Assembly (NCBI RefSeq): GCF_003634095.1
Contig: NZ_RBIR01000001.1
Coordinates: 620,001-684,000, forward strand
Source: Arthrobacter oryzae
GTDB lineage: Bacteria; Actinomycetota; Actinomycetes; Actinomycetales; Micrococcaceae
Direction: 5' to 3'
Length of the DNA: 64,000 nt
The position numbers and the translations under genes were made by a program. A model generated the notes under the pieces. The model was given only the letters and a program-made list of their open reading frames with translations, did not search any database and was not told where the DNA came from. Below are positions 10,715-18,584 of this stretch, piece after piece. Each line of letters begins with the position of its first letter. Positions within the stretch are counted from its first letter, which is position 1.

Positions 10715-10720
10715 TAGGGT
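10715..10720 (+). promoter_or_regulatory. Candidate -10 TAGGGT of the PAC2 gene (leaderless)
   Basis: TAGGGT lies 6 nt before the ATG at 10727, with no ribosome site between. The spacing puts the transcription start at or next to the start codon. Confidence 0.55.
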
Positions 10721-10726
10721 GATGGC

Positions 10727-11632
10727 ATGAACAGCTTCGAGGCAGACCCCACCGAACCAGGCGCCGTCTCCGAGCCGGAGCGGCTGCTGCAGCCCGTCCC
10801 CGAGGGCCGGCGCGTCACCGTCATGCTGGCGGCCTTTGAGGGTTGGAACGACGCCGGCGAGGCCGCCAGCGATGCCCTTCGGTATCTGAACAAACTCTGG
10901 GGCGGCAAGAAGGTCGGGTCGATCGACGCCGACGAGTACTACGACTTCCAGTTCACCCGGCCCACAATCCGCCGGACTGCCTCCGGCGAGCGGAAGATCA
11001 AATGGCCGTCCACGCGGATTTTCAAGGCCAGCGTCCCCGATTCGAACGTGGACGTGATCTTCGTCCAGGGCACCGAGCCCTCCTACAAGTGGCGCGCCTA
11101 CACCGCCGAGCTCCTGGTGCACGCCGAAGCCCTGCATGTCGACTACGTCATCCTGGTCGGCGCCCTGCTGGCAGACGTACCGCACAGCCGGCCGATCCCG
11201 GTCAGCACGTCCACCGACGACAACGCCCTGCGTGAACGGATGGACTTCGAAGCCTCACAGTACGAGGGCCCGGTGGGGATTGTCGGCGTCCTCGGCGAGG
11301 TGGCCCTCCTGGCCGGGCTCCCGACGGTCTCGCTTTGGGCGGCCGTGCCGCATTACGTGGCCCAGGCGCCGTCGCCGAAGGCGCAGCTGGCAATCCTGCA
11401 CCGGATCGAGGAGCTGTTGCAGGTGCCGCTGGACACCCACGAACTGGTCGAGGAAGCCGACGCGTGGGAGCGCGGCGTGGACGAGCTCGCCATCGAGGAT
11501 CCCGAAATTGCGGCCTATGTGCGCCAGCTCGAGGAGGCCAAGGACACCGCTGACCTCCCCGAGGCCAGCGGCGAATCCATTGCCCGCGAATTCGAGCGCT
11601 ATCTCAAGCGTCGGGGCAAGGACAAGCCTTAA
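10727..11632 (+). CDS. PAC2 (proteasome assembly chaperone) family protein
   Basis: The 301-residue product belongs to the PAC2/DUF75 family. Visible hallmarks are VTVMLAAFEGWNDAGEAASDAL near the N-terminus, ADEYYDFQFTRP, VILVGALLADVPHSRP and GPVGIVGVLGEVA. Archaeal and eukaryotic relatives help assemble the 20S proteasome; the bacterial members have no proven role (family knowledge). Here it sits 3.4 kb from arc but is divergent from the HAD-protease pair. A Glu/Lys-rich helix ends the protein. The ATG at 10727 follows a TAGGGT box by 6 nt. It faces mshC convergently with only 22 bases between stops. Confidence 0.9.
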   Translation: MNSFEADPTEPGAVSEPERLLQPVPEGRRVTVMLAAFEGWNDAGEAASDALRYLNKLWGGKKVGSIDADEYYDFQFTRPTIRRTASGERKIKWPSTRIFKASVPDSNVDVIFVQGTEPSYKWRAYTAELLVHAEALHVDYVILVGALLADVPHSRPIPVSTSTDDNALRERMDFEASQYEGPVGIVGVLGEVALLAGLPTVSLWAAVPHYVAQAPSPKAQLAILHRIEELLQVPLDTHELVEEADAWERGVDELAIEDPEIAAYVRQLEEAKDTADLPEASGESIAREFERYLKRRGKDKP

Positions 11633-11654
11633 GCGGTAGCAGCCGTTCCGGCGG

Positions 11655-12965
11655 TTACAGCTCGACGCCGAGCAGGGCGTTCACGGCGTCGCTGACCAGC
11701 GCGGCGTCCGTGGCTGAGGCGGTTCCTGGTGTTTCCAAGGCGGCGGCGGCCCAGGCGTCGACGGCGGCCAGGGCGCCCGGTGCGTTGAGGTCGTTGACAA
11801 GTTCGGTCCGCAGCTTGCCAATGAGGGACGCGGCGGAGCCCTGGGGGGCCATGGCCAGGGCCTCGCGCCAGGTGCGGAGCCGATCCTTGGCCTCGGCGAA
11901 ACCCTCAGCGGTCCAGGACCAGTCCGTGCGGTAGTGGTGGGCCAGGATCGCCAGGCGGATCGCGGCGGGCTCTTCACCGTCGGCCCGGAGCCTGGACACG
12001 AGGACAAGGTTGCCCTTGGACTTGCTCATCTTTTCGCCGTCGAGGCCCACCATGCCGGCGTGGGCAAAGTGGCGTGCCAGCGGCACACCGGCCAGGGAGT
12101 ACGCGTGGCCGGCACCCATTTCGTGGTGCGGGAAGATGAGGTCCGAGCCGCCGCCCTGGACGGTGAACGGCTTGGGCAGGTACTGCTGGGCAATCACGGT
12201 GCATTCGATGTGCCAGCCGGGCCGGCCCTCCCCCAGCTCTCCCCCGGGCCAGCGCGGCTCGCCGTCGCGGGCAACCCGCCACAGCAGCGGGTCAAGCGCC
12301 TGGCGCTTGCCGGCCCGGCCCGGGTCTCCGCCGCGTTCGGCGAAAAGCTCCAGCATCTCAGCATCGGAAAGGCCGGACACGGACCCCAGGGTCCAGGCGT
12401 CCGGGTCGCCGGCACGGCCCGCGGCGTCGGCGCCGGCCTCTGTGGAACGCTTCCCGGCGGCCTCGACGTCGTAGTAAACGTCGCCGTCGGGCTCTCCGCC
12501 GGTGCCGGGAACGCGGTACGCCAGGCCGTTGTGCAGGAGCCGCTCGATGGCCGGAACGATCAGCGGAACGGCCTCGACGGCGCCGACGTAGTGGTCGGGG
12601 GCCAGGACGTTCAGGGCCTCCATGTCCGTCTGGAAGAGCTCGATTTGGCTGGCCGCGAGGTCGCGCCAGTCGACGCCGGTGGCCGTCGCGCGCTCCAGGA
12701 GGGGGTCGTCGACGTCGGTCACGTTCTGAACGTACGCCACGTGCTGGCGGCCGTCCCGCCAGGCGCGGTTCAGGAGGTCAAAGGCGACGTAGCTGGCCGC
12801 ATGGCCCATGTGGGTGGCGTCGTAGGGGGTGATGCCGCAGACGTACATAGACTGCTCACCCGTGGCCTCCAACGTGACCATTCCGCCCTTGGCGGTGTCG
12901 AAGAGGCGCAGGGCAGGCATGCTGCCCGGGAGCTGGGGAACAGGGCGGGAGATCCAGGATTTCAC
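11655..12965 (-). CDS. mshC: Mycothiol ligase MshC (L-cysteine:GlcN-Ins ligase)
   Basis: MshC couples cysteine to GlcN-inositol with ATP, the penultimate step of mycothiol synthesis. The 436-residue protein is related to cysteinyl-tRNA synthetase but lacks its anticodon-binding extension. Cys43 in [16 protein letters not shown] starts the active site, HMGH (52-55) is the HIGH motif and KMSKS is at 312-316. Cys255 (WHIEC) and His280 (FPHHE) complete the likely zinc site. [10 protein letters not shown] is characteristic of MshC rather than CysS. The start is a GTG at 12965 that follows TAGGCT by 6 nt, so it is probably leaderless. Confidence 0.95.
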   Translation of the reverse strand: MKSWISRPVPQLPGSMPALRLFDTAKGGMVTLEATGEQSMYVCGITPYDATHMGHAASYVAFDLLNRAWRDGRQHVAYVQNVTDVDDPLLERATATGVDWRDLAASQIELFQTDMEALNVLAPDHYVGAVEAVPLIVPAIERLLHNGLAYRVPGTGGEPDGDVYYDVEAAGKRSTEAGADAAGRAGDPDAWTLGSVSGLSDAEMLELFAERGGDPGRAGKRQALDPLLWRVARDGEPRWPGGELGEGRPGWHIECTVIAQQYLPKPFTVQGGGSDLIFPHHEMGAGHAYSLAGVPLARHFAHAGMVGLDGEKMSKSKGNLVLVSRLRADGEEPAAIRLAILAHHYRTDWSWTAEGFAEAKDRLRTWREALAMAPQGSAASLIGKLRTELVNDLNAPGALAAVDAWAAAALETPGTASATDAALVSDAVNALLGVEL

Positions 12966-12971
12966 AGCCCA

Positions 12972-12977
12972 AGCCTA
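12972..12977 (-). promoter_or_regulatory. Candidate -10 TAGGCT of mshC (leaderless)
   Basis: On the minus strand TAGGCT is followed by 6 nt (tgggct) and then the GTG start of mshC. It falls in the 15-base gap after the uppP stop, so mshC can be transcribed on its own. Confidence 0.55.
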
Positions 12978-12980
12978 GTG

Positions 12981-13814
12981 CTAGGCGCTGATGACATTGA
13001 AACCGAGCAGCAGGAACAGGGACGCGCCCAGCAGGATCCGGTACCAGACGAACAGCCGGTAGCCGCGGGTGGAGACGTATTTGAGGAACCAGCCGATGAT
13101 GACATATCCCACGAAGAAGGCGATGACGGTGGCCAGTGCCGTCTCCGGAAGGCCGTACGGGCCGGTGATGCCTTCCTTGGAGACCACTTTGTACAGCTGG
13201 TACAGGCCGCTGCCAAACACAGCGGGAATGGCCAGCAGGAACGAGTAGCGGGCCGCCGCCTCGCGGGTGTAGCCCATCAGGAGGCCGGCGCTGATGGTGC
13301 CTCCGGAGCGGGAGACCCCGGGGAACAGTGCCAGCGCCTGCGCCAGCCCGTAGTAGAGGCCGTGCTTGTAGGTCAATTGCGTGAGTTCGCGGTCCTGCCG
13401 GCCCATTGTGTCGGCGACGGCGAGGACCATGCCGAACACGATGAGCATGGTGGCGACGCCCCAAAGGCTGCGGAGCACCGATTCGATCTGGTCCTGGAAC
13501 AGCAGTCCAAGGATGATGATGGGCAGGCTGCCCAGGATGACCAGCCAGCCCATCCGCGCATCCGGGTCCTGGCGGGAGACGTTGCCGCGCAGCGAACCGG
13601 CCCAGGCGCGGATAATCCTCAGGATGTCGCGCCAGAAGTAGGCGATCACGGCCGTCTCGGTGCCCAGTTGCGTGATCGCCGTGAAGGCGGCCCCGGGGTC
13701 GGACGAGTCCGGGAGGAAGGCGCCAACAATACGCAGATGGGCGCTCGAGGAGATCGGGAGGAACTCGGTCAGTCCCTGTACCAGGCCCAACAGAGCCGCT
13801 TGTATCCAGTTCAC
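12981..13814 (-). CDS. uppP: Undecaprenyl-diphosphatase UppP (BacA)
   Basis: UppP dephosphorylates undecaprenyl diphosphate so the lipid carrier can be reused for peptidoglycan and polysaccharide export. The 277-residue product is a multi-spanning membrane protein with the family motifs [17 protein letters not shown] (residues 11-27, with Glu17 and the SSSAH motif) and a second PGVSRSGGT motif. About eight membrane segments are visible. The start codon is GTG at 13814, with TAGGGT 8 nt upstream. It is divergent from the aldo-keto reductase and lies immediately before mshC. Confidence 0.95.
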   Translation of the reverse strand: MNWIQAALLGLVQGLTEFLPISSSAHLRIVGAFLPDSSDPGAAFTAITQLGTETAVIAYFWRDILRIIRAWAGSLRGNVSRQDPDARMGWLVILGSLPIIILGLLFQDQIESVLRSLWGVATMLIVFGMVLAVADTMGRQDRELTQLTYKHGLYYGLAQALALFPGVSRSGGTISAGLLMGYTREAAARYSFLLAIPAVFGSGLYQLYKVVSKEGITGPYGLPETALATVIAFFVGYVIIGWFLKYVSTRGYRLFVWYRILLGASLFLLLGFNVISA

Positions 13815-13822
13815 GTTTAAAG

Positions 13823-13828
13823 ACCCTA
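13823..13828 (-). promoter_or_regulatory. Candidate -10 TAGGGT of uppP
   Basis: Read on the minus strand, TAGGGT ends 8 nt before the GTG start of uppP. The 50-base divergent gap also holds the opposite promoter of the aldo-keto reductase gene. Confidence 0.5.
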
Positions 13829-13851
13829 CGTTATGAAGCCGCGCGAACCCG

Positions 13852-13857
13852 TAAGCT
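13852..13857 (+). promoter_or_regulatory. Candidate -10 TAAGCT of aldo-keto reductase gene (leaderless)
   Basis: TAAGCT is followed by 7 nt and the ATG at 13865; no ribosome site is present. Confidence 0.55.
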
Positions 13858-13864
13858 TGCTGGC

Positions 13865-14800
13865 ATGCAGCAGCGTTATGTCGGCAACAGTGGGTTGCGC
13901 GTGTCCGCCCTATCCCTCGGCACCATGTCCTGGGCGCGGGAAACCGAAGAACAGGATGCGGCCGCCCTATTGCGGGCGTTCGTCGATGGCGGCGGGACCC
14001 TCATCGATACCGCGGCCTCCTATGCGGACGGGCAGGCCGAGGCCATGCTCGGCGGCATGCTCGGTGACGTGGTGGCCCGCTCCGAGGTCGTGATCTCCAC
14101 GAAAGCCGGGCTGACGACGACGGACGGACGCCGCGGCGTGGACACGTCGCGCAACGGGATGCTGTCCGGCCTTGACGCGAGCCTGGCCCGGCTGGGCACT
14201 GATTACGTGGACCTTTGGTTCGCCCACGCCTGGGACCCGAACGTGCCCCTGGAAGAAACCCTGTCCGCGCTGGACTACGCCGTCCGCTCCGGCCGTGCGC
14301 GTTATGTCGGCGTCTCCAATTTCAATGGCTGGCAGACGGCCAAGGCCGCCGCCATTGCCGGCTTCCCGCTGGTGGCAAACCAGTCCGAATACTCGCTCCT
14401 GCAGCGCGGCGCGGAACTTGAACTGATTCCGGCCATCGAGGACGCAGGGCTCGGCCTGATCGCCTGGGGTCCGATGGGACGGGGCGTCCTGACCGGAAAG
14501 TACCGGGGTCACATCCCGGCCGATTCCCGTGCAGCACAGCAGCGGCTTGCCACGTACGTGGAGCCTTATCTCGAGGCGCCGGCGTCCAGTGTGGTGGAGG
14601 CCGTCGCCATGGCTGCCAAGGGGCTTGGCCGGACGCCGCTGGACGTATCGCTGAGCTGGCTGCTGTCCCAGCACGGCGTGGCTACCGCCGTCGTGGGCGC
14701 GCGGACGCCGGTCCAGCTCAAGGAGATCCTGGATTCCACCCTGGCGCCGCTCCCGCCGGAGATTGCGCAGGCGCTCGAGGACGTCTCCGATCCTGCCTGA
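13865..14800 (+). CDS. Aldo/keto reductase
   Basis: The 311-residue product is a TIM-barrel NADPH-dependent oxidoreductase. It begins with the typical hairpin [20 protein letters not shown]. The catalytic tetrad is visible as Asp48, Tyr53, Lys80 and His121 (DTAASY, STKAG, FAHAWD). [11 protein letters not shown] and [10 protein letters not shown] are family signatures, and [12 protein letters not shown] near the C-terminus binds the cofactor phosphate. It resembles the general stress/YghZ-like reductases. The substrate is not predictable. It is transcribed alone, divergent from uppP and convergent to the DMFase-like gene 89 bases later. Confidence 0.93.
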   Translation: MQQRYVGNSGLRVSALSLGTMSWARETEEQDAAALLRAFVDGGGTLIDTAASYADGQAEAMLGGMLGDVVARSEVVISTKAGLTTTDGRRGVDTSRNGMLSGLDASLARLGTDYVDLWFAHAWDPNVPLEETLSALDYAVRSGRARYVGVSNFNGWQTAKAAAIAGFPLVANQSEYSLLQRGAELELIPAIEDAGLGLIAWGPMGRGVLTGKYRGHIPADSRAAQQRLATYVEPYLEAPASSVVEAVAMAAKGLGRTPLDVSLSWLLSQHGVATAVVGARTPVQLKEILDSTLAPLPPEIAQALEDVSDPA

Positions 14801-14871
14801 GCCGCGGTGGCGTCCTGGGTTTCCGGTGGTCGCGGGCTACGCCGCATTTCCTGAGCGTTCGCCGGCTGCTG

Positions 14872-14907
14872 TCACTGGATGTGCTTTGGTCACTGGATGT
14901 GCTTTGG
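14872..14907. repeat. 18-bp tandem duplication spanning a stop codon
   Basis: The unit tcactggatgtgctttgg occurs twice in perfect tandem. On the minus strand it encodes the last codons P-K-H-I-Q plus the stop of the DMFase-like gene, so the gene ends with two consecutive copies of PKHIQ-stop. Confidence 0.9.
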
Positions 14908-16482
14908 TGCGCCGTGCGGGACCGCGGTGAACCGGTGACCGAGAGGCCCCAGTGCCGCCGCACGGATAATATTCTGCGTGACCCGCGAGGCGAAGGCTCG
15001 GGAGCGGGCCGGGACGGCTGCATCGTATTGGGCCTGGAGCCAGTCCAGGCTGCCCATGTTTAGCACTCCGGCGCCTGACGCTGCAGTGTAGAAGGTCGAA
15101 TCTGCCCAGCCGTGGGAGTCGTGCACCCCGGCTGCCGGCGAATGGGCAAAGACGAGAAGGTTACCGGCATGGGCAAATTCAGGCCGCTGTGCCGTCGGGT
15201 ACAGCCGGTCGACTTCGCCGGTGGTCAGCCCGGCGTAGGTAGCGCCCCGGACCGCGCCGGTGCCGGAGAAGGCGAAAAATCCTGGATCTTCGACGGTGAA
15301 CATTCCCTTGACTTCGCGGTCGCCATAGACCGACCCTGTCAGCGTCGATTCCGGGTCGGGGGCAGGGCCTTGGCGCCACTGTGTGGTCGTGGCATCGGGC
15401 TGGCTGAGGCGCTCGGGATCCAGCTCAGCCTTCCGGTAGCAGACCATGACCCGGTCTACCCCGGTGAAGGAAGGCTCCAGGCGAGTCCGCCAATAAACGT
15501 TGTTGGCGCCGAAGAAGACAATGTTGGTGCCCGTGTCCCTCGCGGCCTCGACGTTTCGGCGCAGTGCCGGCGACCAGTATTCCGAATGGGCTGAGAAGAT
15601 CACGGCTGCGGCACCGCCCACGAGGTCCGGGTTTCCGCTGATCCTTGCCTCCGTGGTGTAGGCGAGGCTGAGCCCGGGGTCAGTGATGGCCTCCGCGGAC
15701 CGGATCAGGGGTGCGTTGCGGCGCTCGACCTCGTCGAAATTCCGGTAGGGCCGGTCAAAGGAGACCTTGTAGGACCGGTCCGCCGACCGGTGCCCGGGTC
15801 CGGTGTAGAGCGAATATCCTCCCCAGTCGTTGTAGGCCTGCATCGTGCAGTCGTTGAGGACCAGCACTGCCTTGCCCGCCACCGACGCCGGCTCGACGAC
15901 GAGCGGGATCATGTGGTCCCGCCCGGAACCGCCCGTCAGCACCAGGTGGTAGAACCCTTCGGGCCAGCCGGTCGTGTCGATCGACGTCGTTACGCGCCAG
16001 GGGCAGGACACCATCCGGGTTTCCCGCTGAAGGGTCGGGGGCGCCTGCCGCCAGACTGGCACTGGCGCGGACGTCCACACCAGACGCTGACCCTCGCCGT
16101 TATAGTGCCCGATCCGGTAGGCCAGGATCCGGATGCTGCGCAGGGTGGAGTTGACGTAGACATCCACGTTGCGCCGCTGCGTCGTGGACGCATGCTGGCC
16201 CAGGAACCCCTCCAGAGTCGGGGTGGCTGACCAATGCGAGGGGACATTCCTCCACGGGGTGCCCGGCAGCCGATTTTCCGAGGCAACGCTGAACGCGGTC
16301 TCCGATGGATACACCGGCGACTGGCCCGTCGTTGCCGTCGATGCTTGGACTATGGGTGGGTGGGGCCGGCGCCCGCTCGCTCCGGCTTCCGCGGCGAGCC
16401 AAACCAGCCCGGCGATCCCGGCGCGGATCACGGTCCTGCGGTCAGGACGGTAGTCATTCGAGCCCACATCGCCTCGATTCAC
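14890..16482 (-). CDS. Secreted protein with N,N-dimethylformamidase beta subunit-like C-terminal domain
   Basis: The product is 530 residues from a GTG at 16482. A twin-arginine-like n-region (RRTVIRAGIAGLVWLAAEAGASG, described as RR at 15-16 then a hydrophobic core) suggests Tat export. The body has a beta-sandwich-like N-terminal half and then the DMFase beta-like region: VLNDCTMQAYNDWGGYSLY, SAHSEYWSPALRRNVEAARDTG and FFGANNVYWRTR. The last is the putative glutamine-amidotransferase-like core of PF20254-type proteins. The true substrate of such secreted homologues is unknown. The reading frame extends to a TTG at 16563, which would bury the signal, so I prefer 16482. The 3' end is duplicated by an 18-bp repeat. 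Confidence 0.72.
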   Translation of the reverse strand: MNRGDVGSNDYRPDRRTVIRAGIAGLVWLAAEAGASGRRPHPPIVQASTATTGQSPVYPSETAFSVASENRLPGTPWRNVPSHWSATPTLEGFLGQHASTTQRRNVDVYVNSTLRSIRILAYRIGHYNGEGQRLVWTSAPVPVWRQAPPTLQRETRMVSCPWRVTTSIDTTGWPEGFYHLVLTGGSGRDHMIPLVVEPASVAGKAVLVLNDCTMQAYNDWGGYSLYTGPGHRSADRSYKVSFDRPYRNFDEVERRNAPLIRSAEAITDPGLSLAYTTEARISGNPDLVGGAAAVIFSAHSEYWSPALRRNVEAARDTGTNIVFFGANNVYWRTRLEPSFTGVDRVMVCYRKAELDPERLSQPDATTTQWRQGPAPDPESTLTGSVYGDREVKGMFTVEDPGFFAFSGTGAVRGATYAGLTTGEVDRLYPTAQRPEFAHAGNLLVFAHSPAAGVHDSHGWADSTFYTAASGAGVLNMGSLDWLQAQYDAAVPARSRAFASRVTQNIIRAAALGPLGHRFTAVPHGAPKHIQ

Positions 16483-16796
16483 GCCGGTCGATTTGTGGAA
16501 CCGGCCAGCCCCCAAGCGGCGTTGAAAAGTCCGGTCTACGACCTCTTCTAAGGCTATTGGCAAACGTCCCGGACGGCAGGAGCAGGGACTACCTGTTTAT
16601 TGCCTGCGAACACGGCTGCTACGCCCGATGTGTACTCGCGTAGGCGCCGGAGTCTGCGGGCAGAGAACACGCACGGCAAGCTGGGAAGTCAGGACCGGAC
16701 GGTTTGCTAGTGATCTTCAACAACTAGGGATCTTCAACAATCTGTGCGGGAGACGCTGCGACGTCGGGCGCGCATCGTGCTGCAGCGGCCGGGGCC
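16483..16796. other. Intergenic stretch with short direct repeat
   Basis: No convincing gene. It holds the possible upstream start of the preceding minus-strand gene (TTG at 16563). A 12-base direct repeat gatcttcaacaa at 16712-16723 and 16729-16740 has a 17-base period, and lies downstream of the small acidic protein gene. Confidence 0.5.
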
Positions 16797-17063
16797 TTAG
16801 TCCTGCAGGATCTCGAGGTCCTCGTCGTCGTCGATGCCTTCGTCGTCATCATCGTCTTCGTCGCCGTCAATGACTTGAAGCGGCGTCACTTCCCCATACG
16901 CTTCATAGAGGGCATCGTCGTAGACTTCAAAGGCATCAGCAACGGCAAAAAACGCCGCTTCAACCGCGGGATCCCCGTCACTCCTGCGGGCGGCGGCGGC
17001 CGCCAGGTGTTCTTCCAGTGCAGAGGCCAGAGACGCAAGCGCGACACGCGGATCGATGCTCAT
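16797..17063 (-). CDS. Small conserved protein with acidic tail
   Basis: An 88-residue soluble protein of unknown function. Residues 1-58 look like a helical bundle (LASLASALEEHLAAAAAR, then a VADAFEVYDDALYEAYG segment). The last 25 residues are almost all Asp/Glu. The acidic tail suggests binding to a basic partner or metal, but nothing more can be said. The start ATG at 17063 lies 6 nt after a TAACGT box, consistent with leaderless transcription. It is divergent from the DUF5703 gene with 39 bases between starts. I recognise the type from actinobacterial genomes but not a function. Confidence 0.75.
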   Translation of the reverse strand: MSIDPRVALASLASALEEHLAAAAARRSDGDPAVEAAFFAVADAFEVYDDALYEAYGEVTPLQVIDGDEDDDDDEGIDDDEDLEILQD

Positions 17064-17069
17064 GACTTC

Positions 17070-17075
17070 ACGTTA
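17070..17075 (-). promoter_or_regulatory. Candidate -10 TAACGT of the acidic-tail gene (leaderless)
   Basis: On the minus strand TAACGT is followed by 6 nt and the ATG at 17063. It sits in the 39-base gap between divergent starts. Confidence 0.5.
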
Positions 17076-17102
17076 GCCGGAAAAAGACGAAAATGGAGAG
17101 CG

Positions 17103-17336
17103 ATGAAAGAACATTTTCTGAGCAGCTCGGTCCGGCGGGAACGGGACTATGTGAAGCAGTACGAGTACCTCGTCCTGACGGTCGGCCCTGAGGATTCACT
17201 GCCTGAGGCGCGCCGCCGGCTCGTGGAACATTCCGAGTACGGCAAGTGGGAGCTGGAACGCAGCCGCCTCTACGTGGGCGGCGGCCGGCGCTTCTGGTTG
17301 CGCCGGAAGGTCATCCAAGTCCAGAGGACCGTGTAG
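17103..17336 (+). CDS. DUF5703 family protein
   Basis: A 77-residue basic protein starting at ATG 17103, preceded by the ribosome site ggagag. It shows the conserved pattern YEYLVLTVGPEDSLPEARRRL followed by EYGKWELERSRLYVGGGRRFWLRRK (quoted in parts: HSEYGKWELER and GGGRRFWLRRK). The family is restricted to actinobacteria and has no assigned function (family knowledge). The compact beta-alpha pattern and basic C-terminus are compatible with nucleic acid contact, but that is speculation. It is divergent from the acidic-tail gene and convergent with the acyl-CoA dehydrogenase-like gene. Confidence 0.82.
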   Translation: MKEHFLSSSVRRERDYVKQYEYLVLTVGPEDSLPEARRRLVEHSEYGKWELERSRLYVGGGRRFWLRRKVIQVQRTV

Positions 17337-17363
17337 CCGGCGCATCGTCACGCACCTGCCGCC

Positions 17364-17380
17364 CCGGGCTTACAGCCCGG
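17364..17380. terminator. Possible bidirectional hairpin
   Basis: ccgggct-tac-agcccgg forms a 7-bp perfect stem between the convergent DUF5703 and acyl-CoA dehydrogenase-like genes. There is no T tract. Confidence 0.4.
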
Positions 17381-17405
17381 CACCCGCGCTGCATCGGCGG
17401 GCGCC

Positions 17406-18569
17406 TCAGGGTGTTTCCAGCGGACCCAGCCAGGCGTTCGCCACGGTGTTGTGGGCGGATTCGTCGTCGGACGGGTGGAACAGGCCGGCCAGCACGTCCC
17501 GGTACAGCCGTTCCAACTCGGAGCCGCGGAAATAGCTCGAACCTCCGGACACTCGAATGGCGAGATCCACCACGGTGCGGGCAGTCTCCGTTGCCCGGAC
17601 TTTGAGGCCCACCAGCCGCGGGAACCACTGGTTGCCGAGGTCTGCGAGTTCGTCGACGTCGGCCGCCACCCGGGAAAGCTGCGGGTAGAGCGCATCCATG
17701 GCCATCGCCGCTTCCGCCACTTTCCAGCGGATGTCCGGATCCTGGGCGTAGCTGCGGCCGCCGTTTTTGAACGACGTCCGGCGCTGCACGGCCTCCACCC
17801 CGAGCGTGAGGGCCCGTTCCCCGATTCCGGTGTACACCGCGGCCAGCAGCGTCTCGAAGCAGGCAAAGATGGCGAAGATCAGCGGGTCGGCGTTCGGGCC
17901 CACCGGCAGTTTCCTGAAGATCCGCTCGGCCGGCACTACTGCACCGTCCAAGACAGTCGTGTTCGACTGGCTGGCCCGCATGCCGAGCGTGTCCCAGTCG
18001 GGCAGGATCGTGTACCCAGGCGTTTCCCGGCTGATGAATCCGTGGACGAGTTCCCCGGCGCCATCCGCCGCGGCGGCATCCTTCCCGAAGATCCCCAGCC
18101 GGGTCCACGCCGGTGACAGGCTCGTGAAGATCTTGCGGCCGGTGAAGCTGTAGCCGCCGTCGGGCAGGGGGACGGCCTCGGTGCGGGAATCGAACAGCAC
18201 GGAGTCGTTTCCGGCCTCCGAATTCCCAAACGCGAACACCTCACCCTGGGCGGCTTCCCTGAGGATGAAATCCAGGGAGGAATCCCCCCGGGCGGCAAGC
18301 ACGTACGCCACCCCGGTCCACACGAGGTGCATGTTGACGGCCAGTGCCGTGGCCGGGGCCGCCGTCGCGAGACGGCGCTGCAGCTGCGCGGCGTCTGCCA
18401 GCCCGAGTCCCAGGCCGCCGTCGGCCACGGGGACGAAGATCTTCAGGTAGCCGGCCGCCTTCAGGTCCGCGAGGTCTTCATGGAAGAAAGCGTTGTCACG
18501 GTCGTAGCCGGCGGCGCGGCTGCGGATCCGTTCGAGCAGGGCCCCGGTGAGGATATCCTCAGGCGTCAT
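17406..18569 (-). CDS. Acyl-CoA dehydrogenase family flavoprotein
   Basis: The 387-residue product has the acyl-CoA dehydrogenase architecture: N-terminal helical domain (1-110), beta domain with FAFGNSEAGNDSVL and FTGRKIFTSLSPAWTRLGIFG (110-210) and a C-terminal four-helix domain ending ELERLYRDVLAGLFHPSDDESAHN. The normal TETGxGSD flavin motif is replaced by NSEAGNDSV. Together with the C-terminal motif, this resembles the flavin-dependent monooxygenase/dehydrogenase branch (DszC/SfnB-like) rather than a beta-oxidation enzyme. The substrate is unknown. It is 15 bases downstream of the M20 peptidase gene on the same strand. Confidence 0.85.
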   Translation of the reverse strand: MTPEDILTGALLERIRSRAAGYDRDNAFFHEDLADLKAAGYLKIFVPVADGGLGLGLADAAQLQRRLATAAPATALAVNMHLVWTGVAYVLAARGDSSLDFILREAAQGEVFAFGNSEAGNDSVLFDSRTEAVPLPDGGYSFTGRKIFTSLSPAWTRLGIFGKDAAAADGAGELVHGFISRETPGYTILPDWDTLGMRASQSNTTVLDGAVVPAERIFRKLPVGPNADPLIFAIFACFETLLAAVYTGIGERALTLGVEAVQRRTSFKNGGRSYAQDPDIRWKVAEAAMAMDALYPQLSRVAADVDELADLGNQWFPRLVGLKVRATETARTVVDLAIRVSGGSSYFRGSELERLYRDVLAGLFHPSDDESAHNTVANAWLGPLETP

Positions 18570-18584
18570 GGCGTGGGTGTCCGG

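Noticed and set aside
11934..13820. 628-codon plus-strand frame across mshC and uppP
   Set aside because: Spans two real opposite-strand genes and their promoter, and has low-complexity composition.
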